From: Xanthobacter oligotrophicus
GTDB taxonomy: Bacteria; Pseudomonadota; Alphaproteobacteria; Rhizobiales; Xanthobacteraceae
DNA: 64,000 nucleotides
Direction of reading: 5' to 3'
NCBI RefSeq assembly: GCF_008364685.1
Contig: NZ_VTTL01000005.1
Coordinates: 310,001 to 374,000 of the forward strand
A model generated the notes under the pieces. It saw only the letters and a list, made by a program, of their open reading frames with translations. It did no database searches and was not told the DNA's origin. The translations under genes and the position numbers were made by a program. How positions within the stretch are numbered: position 1 is the stretch's first letter; the number at the start of each line of letters is the position of its first letter. Of this stretch, positions 44,083 through 53,339 are shown in pieces.

Positions 44083-45048
44083 GTGGCGGTCTATACGGAC
44101 GTTTCGCCGGCGGAGCTTGAGGCTTTTCTGTCCGGTTACGACATCGGTACACTCACCTCTTTCCACGGCATCGCGGAAGGGGTGGAGAACTCCAACTTCC
44201 TGGTCCAGACCACGCGGGGCAGCTACATCCTCACCCTCTATGAGAAGCGGGTGAACCGGGACGACCTGCCCTTCTTCATCGGCCTGATGGAGCATCTGGC
44301 GGCGCGCGGCCTCTCCTGCCCGCAGCCGGTGGCGCAGCGCTCGGGGGCGGTGCTTTCGGAGATCGCGGGGCGGCCAGCGGCCATGGTCACCTTCCTGCCG
44401 GGCGTCTCGGTGCGCCGGCCCACGGCCGAGCATTGCGCCGAGCTGGGGCGGGGCCTTGCCCAGCTGCATCTGGCCGGCGCGGACTTCGCCCTGGCGCGGG
44501 CCAACAACCTCTCCGTCGCCGGCTGGCGGCCCCTGTTGGAGGCGGCGGACGGGCAGGCGGACGGTGTCGCGCCGGGTCTTGCCGGTGCCATCGAAGCGGA
44601 GCTGGCGACGCTTGAGGCGAGCTGGCCGCAGGACCTGCCGTCGGGCGTGATCCATGCCGACCTGTTCCCGGACAACGCCTTCTTCCTCGATGAAAAGCTC
44701 TCGGGCATCATCGACTTCTACTTCGCCTGCACCGACTTCCTCGCCTATGACGTGGCGGTGTGCCTCAACGCCTGGTGCTTCGAGCAGGACGGCTCCTACA
44801 ACGTCACCAAGGGGCGGGCGCTCCTGTCGGGCTACGAGGCGGTGCGTCCCCTGTCGGACGCGGAAAAGGCGGCCCTGCCGCGCCTCGCCCGCGGCGCCGC
44901 GCTGCGCTTCCTGCTCACCCGCCTCGTGGACTGGCTGAACGTGCCCGAGGGCGCGCTGGTGCGCCCCAAGGATCCGCTGGAATATCTCAGGAAGCTGCGC
45001 TTCCACCAGGCGGTGGACAGCGCGCAGGATTACGGTCTGGCGGCATGA
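44083..45048 (+). CDS. thrB: Homoserine kinase, aminoglycoside-phosphotransferase type
   Basis: Phosphorylates homoserine on the way to threonine. It is 321 aa and belongs to the APH-fold homoserine kinases of alpha- and gammaproteobacteria, not the GHMP fold of E. coli ThrB. Signatures are [32 protein letters not shown], the catalytic-loop [13 protein letters not shown], and the metal-site [11 protein letters not shown]. The start is GTG 44083; the stop overlaps rnhA by ATGA. Confidence 0.95.
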   Translation: MAVYTDVSPAELEAFLSGYDIGTLTSFHGIAEGVENSNFLVQTTRGSYILTLYEKRVNRDDLPFFIGLMEHLAARGLSCPQPVAQRSGAVLSEIAGRPAAMVTFLPGVSVRRPTAEHCAELGRGLAQLHLAGADFALARANNLSVAGWRPLLEAADGQADGVAPGLAGAIEAELATLEASWPQDLPSGVIHADLFPDNAFFLDEKLSGIIDFYFACTDFLAYDVAVCLNAWCFEQDGSYNVTKGRALLSGYEAVRPLSDAEKAALPRLARGAALRFLLTRLVDWLNVPEGALVRPKDPLEYLRKLRFHQAVDSAQDYGLAA

Positions 45049-45500
45049 AAGAGGTTGCGGTGTTCACGGACGGGGCCTGCTCGGGCAATCCCGGCCCCGG
45101 CGGCTGGGGCGCGATCCTGCGCTTCGGCGCCCACGAACGGGAATTGAGCGGCGGCGAGCTTCTCACCACCAACAACCGCATGGAGCTGATGGGCGCCATC
45201 TCCGCGCTGGAGGCGCTGAAGGAGCCGTGCGCTGTCGATCTGCACACCGACAGCGCCTATCTGAAGGACGGCGTCACCAAGTGGATGCACGGCTGGAAGC
45301 GCAACGGCTGGCGCACCGCCGACAAGAAGCCGGTGAAGAACCAGGACCTGTGGGAGCGCCTGGATGAGGCGCTGAAGCGCCACACCCTGCGCTGGCACTG
45401 GGTGAAGGGCCACGCCGGCCACGCCGAGAACGAGCGCGCGGACGAGCTGGCTCGCGCCGGCATGGCGCCGTTCAAGCTCAAGGGCCGGATCAGCGGCTGA
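45045..45500 (+). CDS. rnhA: Ribonuclease HI
   Basis: Cleaves RNA in RNA-DNA hybrids. It is 151 aa. The catalytic carboxylates are D9 ([14 protein letters not shown]), E47 (NNRMELMG), D69 (HTDSAYL) and D133 (RADELAR), and H123 or nearby lies in the [12 protein letters not shown] loop. ATG 45045 overlaps the thrB stop. It is the last gene of the ispH-thrB-rnhA operon and is convergent with a small secreted protein 24 bp away. Confidence 0.96.
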   Translation: MKEVAVFTDGACSGNPGPGGWGAILRFGAHERELSGGELLTTNNRMELMGAISALEALKEPCAVDLHTDSAYLKDGVTKWMHGWKRNGWRTADKKPVKNQDLWERLDEALKRHTLRWHWVKGHAGHAENERADELARAGMAPFKLKGRISG

Positions 45501-45524
45501 GACGCCCGTTCCGGGGCCCAAGCC

Positions 45525-45731
45525 TCAATGCTTGCCGCCGGCCTCGGCCTTCTTGCGCTGGATGCATTTCGAGATCAGGTCGGAGCGATCCCGGTAGCCG
45601 GAGCCCGACGGGTATTCCGCGTGGCACTCCTGCCGGATCTGGTCGCTGGTCTTCGGCTTGCCCTGTGCGATTGCCTCGGGCGTGGCCAGCAGCACCAGTG
45701 CCGGCGCCAGCATCCATGCGGATGGTTTCAT
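45525..45731 (-). CDS. Small secreted protein with two cysteines
   Basis: A 68-residue protein with a signal peptide (MKPSAWMLAPALVLLATPEA, cleavage near AIAQG). The 45-residue mature part has two cysteines in RQECHAEY and ISKCIQRKK, spaced as in PsiF-type repeats, so a disulfide-linked helical hairpin is possible. The resemblance is weak and the function is unknown. ATG 45731 follows GGGAGGGG, a very strong ribosome site that supports its being real. Confidence 0.65.
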   Translation of the reverse strand: MKPSAWMLAPALVLLATPEAIAQGKPKTSDQIRQECHAEYPSGSGYRDRSDLISKCIQRKKAEAGGKH

Positions 45732-46209
45732 AAGACAGCCCCTCCCATTTTTCCGGCCTGTGGCCGGTCTGGTCCCGCAGGCGAAATCTACGCCTGCCGG
45801 TTGTGGGCGGGGAAGGAGAGATGCGCCGTCCGCAGGCACCTCCCGCATCCTCGCGCGGCACCGGCCCCGCGCCTTGCCACACTCCATTGCCTCTCGGCAG
45901 TCCGGCTCGCGGGGAAGTGATGCGCCTGCGGGTAATCCCGGGCGGCGCCGTGCTTTACGCTGGCGCGACCGTTCCGGAGCCGGGACGCGGCGATTTCGCC
46001 GCCGTTGCCACCGGCCAGCGTGCGGCCGCAGCGGCGGTGACACGGACGCTGACAATCGTGACCTTTGCCGCGATGAACCGTTTTGCATCGCAGCAGCCTG
46101 TGCTATCGGATGCGCCGTCTTCCGGTTTCGGCTCGTCGGTTGCGGGAGGTGCCGAACCTTCTTCACATCTTCGTTGGCGGACGTTCGTCCGTCGAGGAGC
46201 CGGATTGCC
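45732..46209. other. 478-bp gap before the RND efflux operon
   Basis: No gene is supported on either strand; open frames here lack family signatures and good starts. It must hold the divergent promoters of the small secreted protein and the efflux operon. I found no convincing operator or local regulator gene. Confidence 0.5.
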
Positions 46210-47415
46210 ATGACGCTTGCCTCGACGCTTGCCCCGCGCCTTCTTGCCCCGCGCCTTTGGGTCGTTCTTGTTGCGTTTGCCCTGCCGCTCGCCGCGTGCG
46301 GACAGCCTTCCGCCCAGCAGCAGGGCGCCCCGCCCCCGCCCCAGGTGACGGTGGCCACGCCGCAGACCAAGACCGTCACCGACCAGGACGAATATGTGGG
46401 CCGCTTCGTCGCCATCGACGAGGTGAATTTGCGCGCCCGGGTGGCCGGCTATCTGGACAAGATCCATTTCACCGACGGCCAGATGGTGAAGGAGGGCGAC
46501 CTGCTCTTCACCATCGACCAGCGCCCGTACCTGATCGCCCTCGACCAGGCCAAGGCCAACCTCGACCAGGCCAAGGCCAATCTCGACTTCACCAAGGCCG
46601 ACCTCGACCGCGCCAAGACGCTGCTGGAGGACCGCACCTCCAACGCCATCTCCAAGCAGGCGTTCGACCAGCGCACCCAGGCCGCGCGCGCTGCCGCCGC
46701 GACGGTGATGTCGCAGGAGGCGGCCGTCCACTCGGCCCAGCTCGACCTCACCTTCACCGAGGTGCGCGCCCCGGTTTCGGGCCGCATCGGCGATCGGCGC
46801 GTGTCGGTGGGCAATTATGTGGCCGCCGGCTCCGGCGCCACGCCCACCCTTTTGGCGGTGATCGTCTCCATCGATCCCATCCGCTTTGAGTTCACCATCG
46901 ACGAGGCCTCCCTGCTGCGCATCCTGCGCCGCAAGGGCGGGGCCGACGTGTCCGGCGACCCGGTGGCCCTCAAGCTGATCGACGACAAGGATTTCACCCA
47001 CCCGGGCAAGCTCGACTTCCTGAACAACGTCGTCGACCGGGAGACCGGTACCATCCGTGGCCGCGCCGTGTTCGAGAACAAGAATGGCGTGTTCCGCCCC
47101 GGCATGTTCGCCCGCATCCGCCTCGATTCTTCCGCCCCCTACCAGTCGCTGGCAGTGCCGGACGCCGCCATCGGCACCGAGCAGGTGAACAAGTTCGTCT
47201 ATGTGATCGGGCCGGAGAACAAGGTGCTGCAGAAGGTGGTCACCCTGGGGCCGCTGGTGGGCGACATGCGGGTGATCCGCTCCGGCCTCACGGCGGACGA
47301 CAAGGTGGTGGTCAACGGCCTGATGCGCGTGCGGCCAGGCGTCACCGTGAACCCGCAGATGGCGGAGGCCAGCCCTCCGCCCGCAGCCGCCCCTGCCGCC
47401 TCCACCGCGAAGTGA
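46210..47415 (+). CDS. RND efflux periplasmic adaptor (membrane fusion protein)
   Basis: A 401-residue lipoprotein. The signal ends LPLAAC with the lipidated cysteine at C30. The lipoyl/barrel-sandwich domain (VNLRARVAGYLDKIHFTDGQMVKEGDLLFTID in part) is split by a helical hairpin with heptad-like repeats (DQAKANLDQAKANLDFTKADL). The beta-barrel and membrane-proximal domains follow. It links the inner-membrane pump encoded next to an outer-membrane TolC-type channel, whose gene is not in the window. It belongs to the AcrA/MexE group. Confidence 0.93.
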   Translation: MTLASTLAPRLLAPRLWVVLVAFALPLAACGQPSAQQQGAPPPPQVTVATPQTKTVTDQDEYVGRFVAIDEVNLRARVAGYLDKIHFTDGQMVKEGDLLFTIDQRPYLIALDQAKANLDQAKANLDFTKADLDRAKTLLEDRTSNAISKQAFDQRTQAARAAAATVMSQEAAVHSAQLDLTFTEVRAPVSGRIGDRRVSVGNYVAAGSGATPTLLAVIVSIDPIRFEFTIDEASLLRILRRKGGADVSGDPVALKLIDDKDFTHPGKLDFLNNVVDRETGTIRGRAVFENKNGVFRPGMFARIRLDSSAPYQSLAVPDAAIGTEQVNKFVYVIGPENKVLQKVVTLGPLVGDMRVIRSGLTADDKVVVNGLMRVRPGVTVNPQMAEASPPPAAAPAASTAK

Positions 47416-47424
47416 GGTGAGAAG

Positions 47425-50400
47425 ATGCGCTTCTCACACTTCTTCATCGACCGGCCCATCTTCGCCTCGGTGGTCTCCGCCGTCGTCATGATCCTCGGCG
47501 CGGTGACCTACCTGCGCCTGCCCGTGGCCCAGTATCCCGATATCGCCCCGCCGGTGATCACGGTGACCGGGCAATATCCCGGCGCCTCGGCGGAAATCGT
47601 CGCCGAGACCGTGGTCGCGCCCATCGAGCAGCAGATCAACGGCGTGGAGCGCATGCTCTACCTGTCGTCCAACTCGACGGCGGACGGCCGCTTCTCCATT
47701 TCTGTCACCTTCGACATCGGCACCAACCTCGACATCGCCCAGGTGCAGGTGCAGAACCGCGTCGCCATCGCCCAGCCGCGCCTTCCCAGCGAAGTGCAGC
47801 AGGTGGGCGTGGTCACGGCCAAGTCCTCGCCGGACCTGATGCTGGTGGTGAGCCTGTATTCCCCCGACGGCTCGCGTGATCCGCTCTTCATCTCGAACTT
47901 CGCCAATATCGAGATCAAGGACGTGCTCTCGCGCATCGATGGCGTGGGCTCCATCACCGTGTTCGGCTCGCGCGAATACGCCATGCAGATCTGGCTTGAT
48001 CCGGACCGGCTGTCCCAGCTCAACCTCACCACCACCGACGTGGTGGCGGCATTGAAGGCACAGAACGTCCAGGTGGCCTCCGGCGTGCTCAACGCGCCGC
48101 CGGTGCCGGAGCAGCGCGCCTTCCAGATCGCGGTGCGCACTCTCGGCCGGCTGACGGATGCGCGGGCCTTCTCCGACATCGTCATCAAGCAGACCGACCA
48201 GGCGCTGGTGCGGCTGAAGGACGTGGGCCGGGTGGAGATCGCGGCCCAGGACTATGCCTCGACCTCGTTCCTCGACAAGGACATCTCGATCCAGCTCGGC
48301 GTGTTCCAGCGCCCCGGCTCCAACGCGCTGGCCACCGGCAACGCCGTGGTCGCCGAGATGGCGCGCATCGGCAAGACCTTCCCTGTGGGGTTGAATTACG
48401 GCATCTATTACAACCCCACCCAGTTCATCCAGCAGTCGGTGGATGCGGTGGTGCACACCATCGGCGAGGCCATCGTGCTGGTGGTGCTGGTGGTGATCCT
48501 GTTCCTGCAGACCTGGCGGGCGGCGATCATCCCCATCCTCGCCATCCCGATCTCGCTCATCGGCACCTTCTTCGTCATGGGCCTGTTCGGCTTCTCGCTG
48601 AACAACCTGTCCCTGTTCGGCCTGGTGCTGGCCATCGGCATCGTGGTGGATGACGCCATCGTGGTGGTGGAGAACGTGGAGCGCAACATCGAGGCCGGGC
48701 TCTCCCCGCGCGATGCCGCCTACAAGACCATGGACGAGGTGGGCGGCGCGCTGGTGGCCATCTCGCTGGTGCTGTCGTCGGTGTTCGTGCCCACTGCCTT
48801 CATCACCGGCCTGTCCGGCGAATTCTATCGCCAGTTCGCCCTCACCATCGCCGGCTCCACCCTGATCTCGCTGCTGGTGTCGCTGACCCTGTCGCCCGCC
48901 ATGTGCGCGCTGCTGCTGAAGCCGCATCGCGCGGCCCATGAGAAGCCGGCCTGGTATGCCCGGCCGGTGGTGGGTTTCTTCGGCCTCTTCAACCGCGCCT
49001 TCGAGGGCCTCGGCAACGGCTATGCCTATGTGACGGCGCGCCTCGTGCGCGTGGTGGCGCTGGTGCTGATCGTCTATGTGGGCATCGTCGCCTTCGGCGG
49101 CTATCTGTTCACCACCACGCCCCAGGGCTTCATCCCGCAGCAGGACCGCGGCTATCTCATCATCGCCGCTCAGCTGCCGCCCGGCGCCTCCATGCAGCGC
49201 ACCGAGACGGTGATGAAGCAGGCCGGCGATCTGGTGCTCGGCACGCCGGGCGTCAGCCGCGTCATCAACATCGCCGGCTTCTCGGGGGCCACCTTCACCA
49301 ACGCGCCCAACGCCGGCGCCATGTTCGTGATCCTGAAGCCCTTCCCCGAGCGCGAGGGCCATCCCGACGAGACCGCCTCTGCGGTGCAGAAGGTGCTGTT
49401 CGGGAAGATGGCGGGCATCCAGGAAGCCCAGATGATCGTGGTGCAGCCGCCGCCGGTGCAGGGCATCGGCAATGCCGGCGGCTTCCGCATGATGGTCGAG
49501 GACCGCTCCGGCGCGGGCCTCCTCGCCCTGCGCAATGCCACCTACGCCATGATGGGCGCCGCCGCGCAGACGCCGGGGCTGATGCAGGTCTATTCGCTGT
49601 TCGAGACCTCCACGCCCCAGCTGTTCCTCGACATCGACCGGCAGAAGGCGCAGCTGCTGAAGGTCAACATCGCCGACCTGTTCGCGGCGCTGCAGACCTA
49701 TATCGGCTCGTCCTACGTCAACGATTTCAACCTGTTCGGCCGCACCTTCCGGGTGCAGGCCCAGGCCGACGCGCCGTTCCGCCTCGATCCCAAGGACGTG
49801 CTCTCGATCCGGGTGCGCGCCGCGGGCGGGGAGACGGTGCCGCTGGGCTCCTTCACCACCGTGCGCGACATTTCCGGTCCCTACCGGGTGCCGCGCTACA
49901 ATCTCTATCCCGCCGCCGAATTGGATGGCTCGCCGGCCCCCGGCTATTCGCAGGGCCAGGCCATCCAGATCATGCAGGAGCTGGCGGCGAAGGTGCTGCC
50001 GCAGGGCTTCTCCTATGAATGGACGGCGCTGGCCTACCAGCAGCAGAAGGCCGGCAACACCGCCATCTTCGCCTTCGCGCTGGGCGTGGTGTTCGTGTTC
50101 CTGGTGCTGGCGGCCCAGTATGAGAGCCTGACCCTGCCTCTGGCGGTCATCCTCATCGTGCCCATGTGCCTGGTGGCCGCGCTCATCGGCGTGATCCTGA
50201 GGGGACAGGACAACAACATCCTGACCCAGGTGGGCTTCATCGTGCTCATCGGCCTTGCCGCCAAGAACGCCATCCTCATCGTCGAGTTCGCCAAGCAGCT
50301 GGAAGACCAGGGCCATGGCCGGCGCGAGGCGGCGGTGGAGGCCTCGCGCCTGCGGCTTCGGCCCATCGTGATGACCTCGCTCGCCTTCATCCTCGGCGTG

Positions 50401-50604
50401 GTGCCGCTGGTGTGGGCGACCGGCGCGGGCGCCGAGCTCAGGCAGGCGCTGGGCACGGCGGTGTTCTCCGGCATGATCGGGGTGACGCTGTTCGGCCTGA
50501 TCTTCACGCCCACCTTCTACGTCTTCGCCCGCTGGCTCGCCGGCCTCGGCGCCCGCCGCGAGGCCAAGGCCGAGCCGCCGCACCACCCGGCCCCGGCCGA
50601 GTAG
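47425..50604 (+). CDS. RND-family multidrug efflux pump (HAE1)
   Basis: A 1059-residue inner-membrane pump with the 12-helix RND topology and two large periplasmic loops. It opens MRFSHFFIDRPIFASVVSAV. The proton-relay aspartates lie in GIVVDDAIVVVENVERNIEA and the relay lysine in GLAAKNAILIVEFAKQLED. Length and motifs place it with AcrB/MexF drug pumps, not heavy-metal pumps. It starts 9 bp after the adaptor gene. Substrates cannot be read from sequence; solvents, dyes and antibiotics are usual. Confidence 0.95.
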   Translation: MRFSHFFIDRPIFASVVSAVVMILGAVTYLRLPVAQYPDIAPPVITVTGQYPGASAEIVAETVVAPIEQQINGVERMLYLSSNSTADGRFSISVTFDIGTNLDIAQVQVQNRVAIAQPRLPSEVQQVGVVTAKSSPDLMLVVSLYSPDGSRDPLFISNFANIEIKDVLSRIDGVGSITVFGSREYAMQIWLDPDRLSQLNLTTTDVVAALKAQNVQVASGVLNAPPVPEQRAFQIAVRTLGRLTDARAFSDIVIKQTDQALVRLKDVGRVEIAAQDYASTSFLDKDISIQLGVFQRPGSNALATGNAVVAEMARIGKTFPVGLNYGIYYNPTQFIQQSVDAVVHTIGEAIVLVVLVVILFLQTWRAAIIPILAIPISLIGTFFVMGLFGFSLNNLSLFGLVLAIGIVVDDAIVVVENVERNIEAGLSPRDAAYKTMDEVGGALVAISLVLSSVFVPTAFITGLSGEFYRQFALTIAGSTLISLLVSLTLSPAMCALLLKPHRAAHEKPAWYARPVVGFFGLFNRAFEGLGNGYAYVTARLVRVVALVLIVYVGIVAFGGYLFTTTPQGFIPQQDRGYLIIAAQLPPGASMQRTETVMKQAGDLVLGTPGVSRVINIAGFSGATFTNAPNAGAMFVILKPFPEREGHPDETASAVQKVLFGKMAGIQEAQMIVVQPPPVQGIGNAGGFRMMVEDRSGAGLLALRNATYAMMGAAAQTPGLMQVYSLFETSTPQLFLDIDRQKAQLLKVNIADLFAALQTYIGSSYVNDFNLFGRTFRVQAQADAPFRLDPKDVLSIRVRAAGGETVPLGSFTTVRDISGPYRVPRYNLYPAAELDGSPAPGYSQGQAIQIMQELAAKVLPQGFSYEWTALAYQQQKAGNTAIFAFALGVVFVFLVLAAQYESLTLPLAVILIVPMCLVAALIGVILRGQDNNILTQVGFIVLIGLAAKNAILIVEFAKQLEDQGHGRREAAVEASRLRLRPIVMTSLAFILGVVPLVWATGAGAELRQALGTAVFSGMIGVTLFGLIFTPTFYVFARWLAGLGARREAKAEPPHHPAPAE

Positions 50605-50808
50605 AACACCCACGGCTCATACGCAGCCGCGCGCCATGCAGCGCGCGGCTGCGTTTGCCTCGTGTGGGCCGTGAGGGCCGACGCGGCGCCATTGGTCGCG
50701 GCGGCGGCGGGCAGAGGGCGGTGCGGCCATGTGGCGCCGGCCACCTGGGCCGTTTTGACCCGCCGCATTTTACTTGCCGCACCGGGCCCGGGCTCCTATG
50801 TGCAGGGC

Positions 50809-51555
50809 GTGTCCCGTGGCCCTTCCTTCCCCGGCGTGCCGGATCGGCAGCCTGTCTTCAACGTGCCCGGCGCGGTCGCCGCGCTGGCGCTGGTGCTGGT
50901 GCTCATCCACGCGCTGCGCGCCATCGTGCTGTCGGACGACGCGGACCTCGAGGTCCTGACCTATTTCGCCTTCGTCCCGGCCCGCTATGGCCTGCCCGAC
51001 ACCCTGTTCTACCTGCCGGGCGGCTTCGGGCCGAAGCTTTGGACCCCGGTGAGCTACGCCTTCCTGCATGCCAACTGGATGCACGTCATCGTCAATCTGG
51101 TCTGGCTCCTGGCCTTCGGCACGCCGGTGGCGCGGCGCTTCGGCTCGGCGCGGTTCGTGGCCTTCTTCGCGGTGACGGCGGCGGGCGGCGCGCTGGCGCA
51201 TTACCTGAGCTATCCCGATGCCCTGGTGCCGCTCATCGGCGCCTCGGCCTCGGTGTCCGGCACCATGGCGGCGGCGGTGCGCTTCGCCTTCGCCCCCGGC
51301 GCGGCCCTGTCGGGACGGCGCGCCATCTTCGCCGACCATCAGCCGGCGGGTTCTCTCCTGGAGAATTTCACCGATCGCCGGGTGCTGGTGTTCGTGGGGG
51401 CCTTCTTCGCCCTCAACCTGCTGTTCGCGGTCGGGGTGTCCCTGCCGGGGGCGGATGGGGCGCAGATCGCCTGGCAGGCCCATGTGGGCGGCTTCGTCGC
51501 CGGGCTGCTGCTGTTCCCGCTGTTCGATCCGGTCGGGAAGCGCCAGCCGGCCTGA
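50809..51555 (+). CDS. Rhomboid-family intramembrane serine protease
   Basis: About 248 aa and six helices. The catalytic serine is S146 in LIGASASVSGTMAAA, and the catalytic histidine lies in AWQAHVGGFVAG near the C-terminus. The conserved N-terminal HANWMHVIVNLVWLLAFG contains the His/Asn of the oxyanion region. The usual GxSG motif reads GASA here, a small departure. GTG 50809 is the most plausible start; the upstream open frame lacks family similarity. The substrate is unknown. It stands alone between the efflux pump and the CBS protein. Confidence 0.88.
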   Translation: MSRGPSFPGVPDRQPVFNVPGAVAALALVLVLIHALRAIVLSDDADLEVLTYFAFVPARYGLPDTLFYLPGGFGPKLWTPVSYAFLHANWMHVIVNLVWLLAFGTPVARRFGSARFVAFFAVTAAGGALAHYLSYPDALVPLIGASASVSGTMAAAVRFAFAPGAALSGRRAIFADHQPAGSLLENFTDRRVLVFVGAFFALNLLFAVGVSLPGADGAQIAWQAHVGGFVAGLLLFPLFDPVGKRQPA

Positions 51556-51734
51556 CCACCGCCGCACTGCGGCATGGGCGGGGCTTCATCTTCCGCGATC
51601 CGTGCCTCCGACTTTAGTGTGCGCTTGCGTCGCAGCGCATTGCGAGGGATCATAACTCTTCCAAACCATGCGCCAGAGAAGACCGGCCAACGGCGGAGCC
51701 GGTCCCTGGAATGACGAGAAGGGAGCCAACGCCT

Positions 51735-52166
51735 ATGACCGTGAGCGTCATCCTCAGCCGCAAGGGCAACGACATCTGCACCATCGGGCCGGACGCGACC
51801 GTGGGCGATGCCGTGGCGCGCCTTGCCGGGCGCCGCATCGGCGCCATCGTCGTGGTTGACGACGCCATGAGCGTGGAAGGCATCATCTCCGAGCGCGACG
51901 TGGTGCGCCTGATCGGCGAACAGGGGGTCGGCGTGCTCGCCGAGCCGCTGTCCAGCGTGATGACGCGCGCGGTGGTGACCTGCACGCCCGACGAGACCGT
52001 TCCGGTGATCATGGAGCGCATGACGCGCGGCCGCTTCCGCCATGTGCCCGTGGTGTCGGGCGACAAGCTGGTGGGCATCATCTCCATCGGCGACGTGGTG
52101 AAGTTCCGCGTGGAGGAGATGGAGCGCGAGAGCGCCCAGCTGCGCGACTACATCATGTCGGCCTGA
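51735..52166 (+). CDS. CBS-domain pair protein
   Basis: A 143-residue soluble protein made of two CBS motifs (about 10-65 and 75-130; ATVGDAVARLAGRRIGAIVV and ETVPVIMERMTRGRFRHVPVV). The pair forms one Bateman module that binds adenine nucleotides such as AMP, ATP or NADH. Stand-alone modules often regulate partner enzymes or sense energy state. ATG 51735 has GGGAG about nine bases upstream. No partner is evident nearby. Confidence 0.92.
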   Translation: MTVSVILSRKGNDICTIGPDATVGDAVARLAGRRIGAIVVVDDAMSVEGIISERDVVRLIGEQGVGVLAEPLSSVMTRAVVTCTPDETVPVIMERMTRGRFRHVPVVSGDKLVGIISIGDVVKFRVEEMERESAQLRDYIMSA

Positions 52167-52202
52167 ACAGGCCGGCTGAAACCAGACAAGCCCGAAACGA
52201 AA

Positions 52203-52224
52203 CCGGCCGGCGTGAGCCGGCCGG
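52203..52224. terminator. Hairpin between the CBS protein and peroxiredoxin genes
   Basis: A perfect 9-bp stem CCGGCCGGC-GTGA-GCCGGCCGG lies between convergent genes, 37 bp past the CBS stop. No T run follows. Confidence 0.5.
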
Positions 52225-52281
52225 GATGCATGCCGTGGGACGCCCCGCCGCGTATGGCTCGTGCGCGTATGGCCTGGGCGC

Positions 52282-52920
52282 TCAGGCGCCCGGCTGGCGC
52301 ACCACGCGCAGATAGGGCTTCACGGTCTTCCAGCCTTCAGGGAACTTCTCCTTCGCCGCCTCGTCGGTGATGGAGGGGACGATGATCACGTCCTCGCCGT
52401 GCTTCCAGTTCACCGGGGTCGCGACCGAGTGCTTGGCGGTGAGCTGGAGGCTGTCCACCACCCGCAGGATCTCGTCGAAGTTGCGGCCCGTGGAGGCCGG
52501 ATAGGTCAGGGACAGCTTCAGCTTCTTGTCCGGCCCGATGATGAACACCGAGCGCACGGTGGCGGTGTCGCTCGCGTTGGGGTGGATCAGGTCGTAGAGG
52601 TCGGAGACCTTCTTGTCCGAGTCGGCGATCAGCGGGAAGTTGAGGCTGGCGCCGGTGGCGTCCTTGATGTCGCCCACCCAGGCCGGGTGGTTCTCGATGG
52701 TGTCCACCGACAGGCCGATCACCTTTACGCCGCGCTTGTCGAACTCACCCTTCAGGTGCGCCACCTGTCCCAGCTCCGTGGTGCACACCGGGGTGAAGTT
52801 CTTGGGGTGGGAGAACAGGATGCCCCAGCTGTCGCCGAGCCACTCGTGAAACTTGATGGGGCCTTCGGTGGTCACGGCCTCGAAATCGGGAACCACGTCG
52901 CCAAGTCGCAGGGTCGCCAT
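52282..52920 (-). CDS. 1-Cys peroxiredoxin
   Basis: A 212-residue thiol peroxidase of the Prx6/AhpC-like class. The peroxidatic cysteine is C46 in NFTPVCTTELGQ, and no other cysteine exists in the protein, which fits the 1-Cys type. The active-site Thr (T43) and the Arg in TVRSVFIIGP are conserved, as is the long C-terminal dimerisation domain. The reductant is unknown. ATG 52920 has GGAGAA upstream. An extended -10 promoter lies at 52962-52967. It reduces peroxides alongside KatA but is not near oxyR. Confidence 0.94.
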   Translation of the reverse strand: MATLRLGDVVPDFEAVTTEGPIKFHEWLGDSWGILFSHPKNFTPVCTTELGQVAHLKGEFDKRGVKVIGLSVDTIENHPAWVGDIKDATGASLNFPLIADSDKKVSDLYDLIHPNASDTATVRSVFIIGPDKKLKLSLTYPASTGRNFDEILRVVDSLQLTAKHSVATPVNWKHGEDVIIVPSITDEAAKEKFPEGWKTVKPYLRVVRQPGA

Positions 52921-52961
52921 GTTCTTCTCCAATATCACATATAAAACGCGTTGATAATGAA

Positions 52962-52989
52962 ATTATACCACATCATTGATGCATTTAAA
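52962..52989 (-). promoter_or_regulatory. Candidate extended -10 promoter of the peroxiredoxin gene
   Basis: Read leftward: TTTAAA (52989-52984), a 16-bp spacer, then TGG-TATAAT (TATAAT at 52967-52962). This predicts a leader of about 35 bases. The AT-rich island stands out from the GC-rich surroundings. Confidence 0.55.
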
Positions 52990-53126
52990 GGTGAATCACA
53001 CGCGGCCATCCGCTGCCGCGGCTCGGCGAACCGCAGCGGGGGAGCGGACGGTAGGGGTGTGAAGTCAGAGCCTGGTTGGAAAATTCGCTCGGGTGAGCGC
53101 CGGAAGCCCCACAGGGGCTTTATCAC

Positions 53127-53297
53127 CGTCATGGCCGGGCTTGACCCGGCCATCCACGCGGCGACGCTGGGACAGGCTTTCGTAGGTCGTCGCAAGCGGC
53201 GCGGCGTGGATACCCGGAACTCGGGTGCTCCCGAGTTCCGACTCACGAGAGCCGAAGTCGGCAACAGCCGACTTCGGGGACAAGCCCGGGCATGACG
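53127..53297. repeat. Palindrome-rich intergenic mosaic element (171 bp)
   Basis: It begins CGTCATGGCCGGG-CTTGA-CCCGGCCATCCACG and ends with the related inverted end GACAAGCCCGGGCATGACG. Between them lie two perfect hairpins: GGAACTCGGG-TGCT-CCCGAGTTCC (53216-53239) and CCGAAGTCGGC-AACA-GCCGACTTCGG (53252-53277). It fills most of the gap upstream of the peroxiredoxin gene and behind pncB. Confidence 0.85.
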
Positions 53298-53339
53298 GGG
53301 TGATTGCGGCTAGGTCCTTTTGAATTTCCAAACAGGCTG

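Noticed and set aside
47434-50613. A 1059-codon open frame antisense to the RND pump
   Set aside because: It mirrors the pump gene, has the skewed Arg/His/Gly/Asp composition of antisense frames in GC-rich DNA, and shows no family motif.
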